From Paramacrobiotus metropolitanus (taxonomy: Eukaryota; Tardigrada; Eutardigrada; Parachela; Macrobiotidae): a DNA stretch of 64,000 bases. Each line of letters begins with the position of its first letter. Position 1 is the stretch's first letter. The notes under the pieces were generated by a model. It was not told the origin of the DNA. It was given only the letters and a program-made list of their open reading frames with translations, and did no database searches. This document shows, piece after piece, positions 57,781-64,000 of this stretch. Made by a program: the position numbers and the translations under genes. The stretch spans positions 248,001 to 312,000 of the forward strand of contig NW_026570336.1 of NCBI RefSeq assembly GCF_019649055.1. The letters are read 5' to 3'.

Positions 57781-58430
57781 CTGATTTTTTTACGGGACTG
57801 AGGTGGTCTTAAATTTAATGAATAGTAATTAAAGGTTCGCAATTGCTGCTGCAGAAGTTATGGTTCTTACAAAAAGTTATCGTAATGCACAAGGCGCTTT
57901 TCCAGTAGTTCAGAGAATGATTTTATTCCTAGGATACTGAGTAATTATTTTAATGAGTATTCATTGATGCGGAGGACATGCCAGCTACATTAAATGCTGT
58001 TTAAAGTTTATTCAGTATTCTAACTGTCGCGACACCGACAAAATCCGATACCTACACCGGGCCGTAAACTGCGTGTGCACGGCCGGGCAGCGGCTGTGCT
58101 TTTTCAAATGCTGTCGCTGACCGTCAGTAACATTTCGTACACCGGCACGCAAGTATCATACTGCAACACCGGCATCGGGATTATTGAAAGCGCGAAGCAA
58201 ATATATAGTTCTGCGTCATGTGTGCGAAGGCAGCTGGGAATGACTACGCGCGTCACCTCGGTGGGCAATCCCTGCTGACCTTTCTCTAGGAGGCAGTAAC
58301 GATGAATCGATGAGCACATTATATCGTTATCGCAGCCGTCGTGGAAATACTATTGATATTAACTAGCCAAACGGAGGTCCTCTAATTCAGGCAATACAAA
58401 AAAGTAGACAGTAAAGACTGTACACCCGCG
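57781..58430. other. No firm gene
   Basis: Two overlapping short frames at 58018-58278 are cysteine-containing (NCRDTDKIRYLHRAVNCVC, and NISYTGTQVSYCNTGIGIIE with a final NPC). Neither has clear splice sites, so neither is called. Confidence 0.3.
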
Positions 58431-58751
58431 TCAGATGCACAAGAAGAACATGGTGTCAGAGGTACCCTTCGCTGTGATGCAGTCGATAAAATTGTCATCT
58501 CGGAACTGAAAAATTAGCGAGGTTACCGGATCTCGTTCTCCCAGAACTGCATAGCGCAGATTAAGTTCTCCCAGAACTTTGGATTTCACGACTCGTGGGT
58601 AAATAATTTTTGGTGCGAAAAAGTTATCGGGCTTAAAGGGTGTTGTACGTGTAAGTACAGCAGATGGTGGGTGCCCGTATTGTTCTTTTATAAATTGAGG
58701 TTTGGCGTGATATTGTCCATGAAGCTTGGGTTTGTCCGAATTCACAACCAA
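58431..58751 (-). CDS. Possible 3' exon, unknown function
   Basis: An open minus-strand stretch ends in TGA at 58431. It reads KSKVLGELNLRYAVLGERDP and FRDDNFIDCITAKGTSDTMF in one frame. It begins after an AG acceptor at 58752. It has protein-like composition and lies downstream of the Ig-domain exon on the same strand, so it may be a later exon of that gene. No domain is recognised. Confidence 0.3.
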   Translation of the reverse strand: MVVNSDKPKLHGQYHAKPQFIKEQYGHPPSAVLTRTTPFKPDNFFAPKIIYPRVVKSKVLGELNLRYAVLGERDPVTSLIFQFRDDNFIDCITAKGTSDTMFFLCI

Positions 58752-59059
58752 CTATCACCTGGCATGTATGCATTAGTGCTCTTGGTGGCCAATGATCTTT
58801 TTTTCCGTCAGTTTGCTTTTCTCAAAATATTTTACGTGTTGCTGTTCAAAGAAAACAGCAAAACGTCTGTGTTTATTGATATTTCTACACTAACGCTGAC
58901 ACCGTTAACGTTGAGGGCGATATTATAATTTATTGATTATTATTTTCACATTTCATACTTATTACAGACAATTTACAGTATATGGATGTTCATCAGTGAT
59001 GGTCATAATATTATGTTTTGTTATTCAGACAAACAAGAGTGACGGCTAATTGGCAACCT

Positions 59060-59515
59060 TCAAAGCCAGGCATCCGGTGCTGGAATAACGTGCAGATACG
59101 CCGTCTGCATCAGCCAGACTTCCCGCTGATAATCCGGCTGCACCCAGCACTCCACCCGCGCCGACGCCCGCAGCTGCACGTCGGGAATGACCAGCGTGCT
59201 GGTGTAGTACTCGCTCTCATTGTACAACACACGGTACGCCGCCAGTGTCTCCCCGGAGGACATGTTGTCCCGCAGCGCCGGTGGGACATGCTTGGGGAAG
59301 GGGCGTCGCGGCGGAGGCGTGGTCATGGGGCCCACGAAGGGATGCAGCGCGGGGAATGCGGGCGCCTCCAGCCACTGCGTGTTGAAGCGCCAGATGAAGC
59401 CCATCATAGCGTGGAAGTTGTCGGTAGGCAAGGTCAGCGTGGTGGCGCACTGGAAGCGCGCCTCCTCGGAGCGGACGACCGTGACGTTGTACAGCGGCGT
59501 CAAAAGCGCTCGCTA
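59060..59515 (-). CDS. Immunoglobulin-domain exon
   Basis: The open frame begins after a CACTAG acceptor (no ATG of its own) and reads YNVTVVRSEEARFQC, GFIWRFNTQWLEAP, YYTSTLVIPDVQLRASARVE and CWVQPDYQREVWLMQTAYLH. These match the Ig-fold landmarks: first cysteine in FQC, core tryptophan in FIW, the STLxIxxV strand and the second cysteine in VECWV. It contains sequons (NVT, NES). It is probably the extracellular domain of an adhesion or receptor protein. The proline-rich insert (TTPPPRRPFPKHVP) between strands is unusual. The frame ends at a TGA near 59060, probably intronic. Confidence 0.6.
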
Positions 59516-59619
59516 GTGGTGAGCATCCCATCACAGACCGTATCATGTATACTTCGCTTTGACCATTATTTCGAATGGTTGCACTGTACGAATCAATATT
59601 TCTAACACCCAACACACAC

Positions 59620-61600
59620 ATTTACCCGTGTTGGTGGTCTACGGCTTTTACACTCGGCATTTGAGTCATCGCATTCAGTCAGCTTAAATGTTAAACCGCA
59701 TGCTACAGGCTACAGCCTACGTAACTTTAGGCATTTCAGTTAGCCTGTTCAAGTAGTCGCCCGCTAGAGTGCCTGTGAATTTGGCCGAGTGTTAGAAATA
59801 TTGATTCGCACAGTGCAAGTGTTCGGAATAATGGTCAAAGCGAAGTATATAACTGTATGCTCAATAAATCATCGTAAATACGTGAGGGTTGAGCATATAG
59901 GCATATAGGTTGATGTTGGCGAAGCATGGCGCCGTAAGACAACGCCTCCGACGGAAAATCCAGCGATGAGGAACAACTACAGGCGAATGACTAATGACAC
60001 ATACTTTGCGCATGTTAAACTATGCAATGTGATTATGTGATAACAAAAGTATTATGGGAATGAACCGAAGCGATACTGCAATAGCAACAACATGAAGGTG
60101 TTTATTCCAAAGAATGAGGTTATAATTATCGACTTGTGATAATAACCAAGTAATCTTTAAATAAAACAAACAAAACACGTAAACCGTGTCCGTAAAAGAA
60201 AATTGTTAACAATATTGAATTTTTCTGGAAACCGGTACGTACGCGCTGTTTTTGAAAGCCTTGGCGACCGGTAGCCGATGGCTTTCCAAAATAGCGCATG
60301 CGTAATTAAAACGTATGTTAGAAAATGAACTTGCATGTTCCGAATAAATTTTACAGAGATTAATACAGTCGAAAATGTACAAGACTTTTTAGCAACGCTT
60401 GTATCATGTGCAATATACGTTGAGAACACTCGTCAAGAACGTTGAGAAGTGCATGGTGATATTTTGCGAAGTACCAAGCACCAAGAATGACAGCGTTAGA
60501 ATAATATGTGAATGTTATTACCAAATTAAAATTTTATGAAGTTTTCTGGTAGCCGAACGACGGATCCCTTCAGTTCTCGGATTGTTTTACGGATGCCAAA
60601 GATGCAGCGTACAGCGGTTTGCATTTAATTTTAGCGCAGCTACAATACTAGATAAAAGTACGAATATAATAATTATAGTACTGTTACTGTGTAATTATAC
60701 TAATATTATTACTATCCATATTACAGTATATTAAGTAAAGTACAAAGTCAAATGCACCAAATCTCTTGAATTCCGTATTCTATAAAGGTCAACACGACAA
60801 ATAGGTATGAGCCATCAAACCAACGTTAGTAAAATAAAAGCGCCACTTAAATTCTTGTGGAAATTCTATCGGAGTGCGCGACAAAGGTAACTGGGCGTTT
60901 GCGGGTAGATCAGGTCGACGGTGCAAAGTCGGCGGCCACTGGAGCACATTTCCAGCGCCGACAAGAAAGTGGGCTGGGCCACACGTAACAAAGCATACAG
61001 AGAATTTGCCACAAATTTAACTACACTTAGCTCGCTAACTGTTCTTTGTCTTTAAGCAGTACTGCTTAAATTAAGTCATTTAATTAAGGCGAAATTAATT
61101 AATTCAGGCAGAACCACTGCTGCAGATGCATTACAGTACCTGCTCTTTGGCCAACCAAATGAGGCCCAGTATGCATGTGGAAAAATGGCCCGGCAAAGAA
61201 AGAATCCACATTGATTTTATCTTGATGCATATGCAGATAAAGTAATAACTTTATTACTATGTATTATAGCATTACTGTGTAAACCCTGCATGATATCTGC
61301 AATAAATACATATAGATAGATATATGCACAACTACACGCTTTCGATTAATATACACTTGTGTGGTAGTTTTATTGTTGTGAAAGAAATTCTGACTGTAAT
61401 AATATCTTGTGGCAGAAGCGATTACATCACAACCCTACGGTATCTACGATAATATTAATTGACATCGATATGCTCATAATTATTGCCTTCAGTAAACTGA
61501 CCAGATTGTTGTTGTCGAAGCTGCGGCAAAGGTGGCCTATTGGCCATGGCCGGTTTCGGGCCGGGTAACTGCAACTTTGCCAGTAACAATAATCGCCGAT
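59620..61600. other. No firm gene
   Basis: Mostly AT-rich. A GC-richer patch at 60877-60985 has one minus-strand frame, TFLSALEMCSSGRRLCTVDL followed by IYPQTPS, after a GGCCCAG acceptor. It may be a single exon, but it is too short to identify. Confidence 0.3.
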
Positions 61601-61626
61601 AATCATGGGCAGACAATATTGTATAT

Positions 61627-61900
61627 CACTTCCACTGATCTGCCGAGACACAGCAGAAAAATGTTTTGGTAGCTCTGAGTGCGATTATAACCCCGCAAAA
61701 GATAATTGTACCCAGAGCTACCAAAGCAGTTGGAAGTACAGATAGTAGTGGTCCAAAAATGGTATACTACCTGGCTTGTCCGTACTAGTTTCGTTCGTTG
61801 CAGCCGCTTCAATTATTCTGGCCGCCTGAGCGGCAATTGCCTTAATCGCAATCGATGTCAAAGCTTTATTCTTGTGATCACTCCGATATTAATTATCAGA
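61627..61900 (-). pseudogene. Possible membrane-protein fragment, frameshifted
   Basis: On the minus strand one frame reads AIKAIAAQAARIIEAAATNE, then TSTDKPG. One frame over, a hydrophobic helix follows (FGPLLSVLPTALVALGTIIF, CGVIIALRA), with a short cytoplasmic-like tail ending SADQWK and TGA at 61627. A small indel or an unrecognised intron near 61765 separates the two parts. No family is recognised. Confidence 0.25.
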
Positions 61901-64000
61901 ATAAAAGAATAAAACTTTGCCATCGACTGCGAATCAAAAATTTTCAAATGATGGATTAACTTTTTCAGGTCAGAATGTGTGGATCCCTTGTTTAGAATGA
62001 TAAATAAGATTACACACAAAATTGTAGAGAAACTGCAATAGAAATTAATATTTCTTGTGTTGTGACTGAGTAGTAGGTATCATGCTTCGAATTCTCGCAT
62101 CATAGTGGCAAGAGACAGACGAGGACTGAAAACACTTTTATAGTGATCATGAAGGCTTTCATGATCAGTAGAGACTGTAGAGCTAACCCGCCGGATGCTG
62201 CAGTAACCGGCGGGTGTTCAGTGTCAACTTAATAAATGAAATTAGGCGACAAATTGTTTTCTTGCATCGTTTGCGCCAGTGTCAATATGTCAATCGTGGA
62301 AATTTAATACATGTTAGCCATTATCCGCCTATGCGGTAAGAACAAGTACCCGTAGTTATTGAAATCCACAGACACAGCCTAGATGGAAGAATTTTCGATC
62401 ACTTCCAAGCGAGATAACTCGCTTTTTATTTTCTGTAGGTGCAGCTGTGAAAACAGCGAACGGTGCAACTGGGCTACCATTTCCCACTTGTCTGCGGCTG
62501 TTCGCTCATTATGAACTTCCGGTTACCCATGAGTCTGTGGCACTGTGTAATGCAACATAAATAAGGCTGTGTTAATATCCAGCGTGGGTACAGTACTTGT
62601 TTACCGGAACCATCAGCGTACAGTTACACAGTGGGCCAGCAGCTAATACGGTGCACACTACGTAGTACGCAGCTGTACAAGCTTGTCCCGTAATTTTCAT
62701 CGCATCAGCACAGTGACAAATGCAGAATCACGGGCTACGTCAAACCCCATTCAACGGCTGTCGAGTACGGCGCGCCACGCCACACGAATTACGCTCTACA
62801 AGCATTTGAAATGCATGCATGCCAAGTGGAGGAGGAAAGGATAAATAATTTGGTTGTTTTTTAAACGTTTAAATTCAGATCATTTTTATTAGTATGACCG
62901 CGGATGCTAGTGTTATATGTCAACTTGATGGATATTGCCGAATAAAAATTACAATGACAAACTACTCATATAAAATAAAATATTTACTTTTTCCCTTTGT
63001 ATTTACCTATCTGAAATCTAGAGAGGCGCGGATATAATATTGCTAATAACGGCAGTAGCCATAATTGTGTAATTGCAGTTGACACTCAGTTCTAGCAGCA
63101 CTCTACGCTTATCCTCTAAATTATTATAATTATATTTATTTTAAACCGTTATGACATTTGTATAAATGGCATTAATATGGTATAACAGACGGTTATAAGT
63201 GTTATTTCGTTTACAGATACTTATATAAATGAAAGCGTGCCTTGTACCGCAAGATCACCTCTCAAAAACTTCAAGTTTTTGCATTCGGATTATTTTAAAA
63301 TGTACGAAACTATTACTTTAGAGCGAACGTAATTAATTTTTATATGCATAAGAAGTGCGAGCAACGATCATCCTGTCTTTTGGGTCCACTTTATTAAATG
63401 CTGAGGACAGCGGACGTTATCGAATTTTTCCGGCAGCTTTGCAATGTGATCGGTGACCGTTCCAGATTGCAAGATCATTCGCAGGATGCAGTGGCGGTCA
63501 CATATGGAGTAAGCAACGCAAAAATGCGACAGTTCTCCGTATATGTACAGCAGTAAGTTATGTACAGTGCACATTATTGCCAAGTTTTGAAAACTGATCC
63601 TTTTGTCGTTACGACTGCGGTTACTATCTTTAAATTTCAAACGATCGAACACGAAAATTTCTGGAAGACATGCGTCTGATCGTTAAACCGTATGCTTTGT
63701 ACCAGGTATCGAGCTAGATCGAAGCTAAGGCCAATATCATCGCCAGCGCCGAACGTGTCGCCGTTTCGTTCAGAAACCAGATAGTCGTACTCGTGGCCGC
63801 CGGTATCAAGTACTTCATTATAATGGTCAGTAGTATTTGATTAGTATCCAATATTTGCGGTACTTCCACGAGGAGAATTACTGCCATTTTAAAAACGTTC
63901 CAAATACATGCGACCGGAATTATGCGCACATATATACTTAACTGGCGTTTTAATGTTTTGTTTCCATATCAGTTTGATACTGAACCCTGGTGGCGCGGTC
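61901..64000. other. No firm gene
   Basis: A small hairpin (CCCGCCGG...CCGGCGGG) lies at 62188-62215. At 63660-63930 two overlapping minus-strand frames both look protein-like. One is hydrophobic (VFKMAVILLVEVPQIL, then LIPAATSTTIWFLNET). The other is hydrophilic (TGGHEYDYLVSERNGDTFGA, then GDDIGLSFDLARYL) and is loosely like a SPRY strand. They cannot both be real, and neither is called. Confidence 0.3.

Noticed and set aside
58018-58278. Short cysteine-rich frames that could be a small disulfide-rich peptide
   Set aside because: No ATG-plus-signal sequence or splice sites support them, and two frames compete.
63714-63929. Hydrophobic minus-strand frame resembling TM6-TM7 of a rhodopsin-like receptor
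   Set aside because: The frame has no ATG at its start, lacks NPxxY-type residues, and overlaps an equally protein-like hydrophilic frame. Only one can be real, and neither has firm splice sites.

Overview
The window looks like animal nuclear DNA. The genes have short GT-AG introns. The recognisable families are metazoan: an astacin metalloprotease, a midasin exon, an aprataxin-like HIT remnant, an immunoglobulin-domain exon and BEN-domain and PIF/Harbinger transposon proteins. A compact invertebrate such as a tardigrade or another small ecdysozoan would fit, but nothing here fixes the species. Much of the window is decayed, repeat-rich intergenic DNA, and only about a dozen genes or fragments can be defended. 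I saw no tRNA, rRNA or CRISPR array.

Layout. 0-12 kb holds a diverged segmental duplication (about 1.3-3.8 and 9.1-11.3 kb), several zero- or short-loop palindromes, and a PIF/Harbinger element with TTA target duplications (4526-5988) that keeps only the first exons of its two genes. 12.5-15.7 kb holds an astacin gene and a broken leucine-rich-repeat-like reading frame. 15.9-19.1 kb is dispersed repeats and a kinase-loop remnant.

19.4-33 kb is the most interesting region. It carries four intact multi-exon genes: a 313-residue zinc-finger/RING-like protein, a 154-residue charged protein, an 810-residue CACTA-like (Tnp2-type) transposase, and a 15-exon, 563-residue BEN-domain protein. Scattered through exons, introns and spacers are 16-bp palindromes of the form TGnnnGTCGACn'n'n'CA. 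The inner three bases vary but stay self-complementary. Nineteen sites lie about 400 bp apart between 25.7 and 32.95 kb, and two more lie in introns of the zinc-finger gene. I read this as a large, probably recent DNA transposon with a regularly spaced palindromic site system. A satellite of 99-110 bp units lies at 24.4-25.5 kb.

33.6-58 kb contains three diverged copies of one duplicated segment (33.6, 44.8 and 56.1 kb). Each encodes a two-exon small secreted-like protein of 104-119 residues, with conserved cysteines, an N-glycosylation site and a variable alanine run, behind a conserved TATA region. I do not recognise this family. Between the copies lie a 57-residue membrane protein, long foldback elements, a frameshifted midasin exon, a 2OG-oxygenase-like reading frame lacking the expected HxD iron ligands, an unknown 223-residue gene, an aprataxin-like remnant and a 754-bp element with perfect 32-bp inverted ends. 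58-64 kb is mostly empty apart from an Ig-domain exon and weak fragments.
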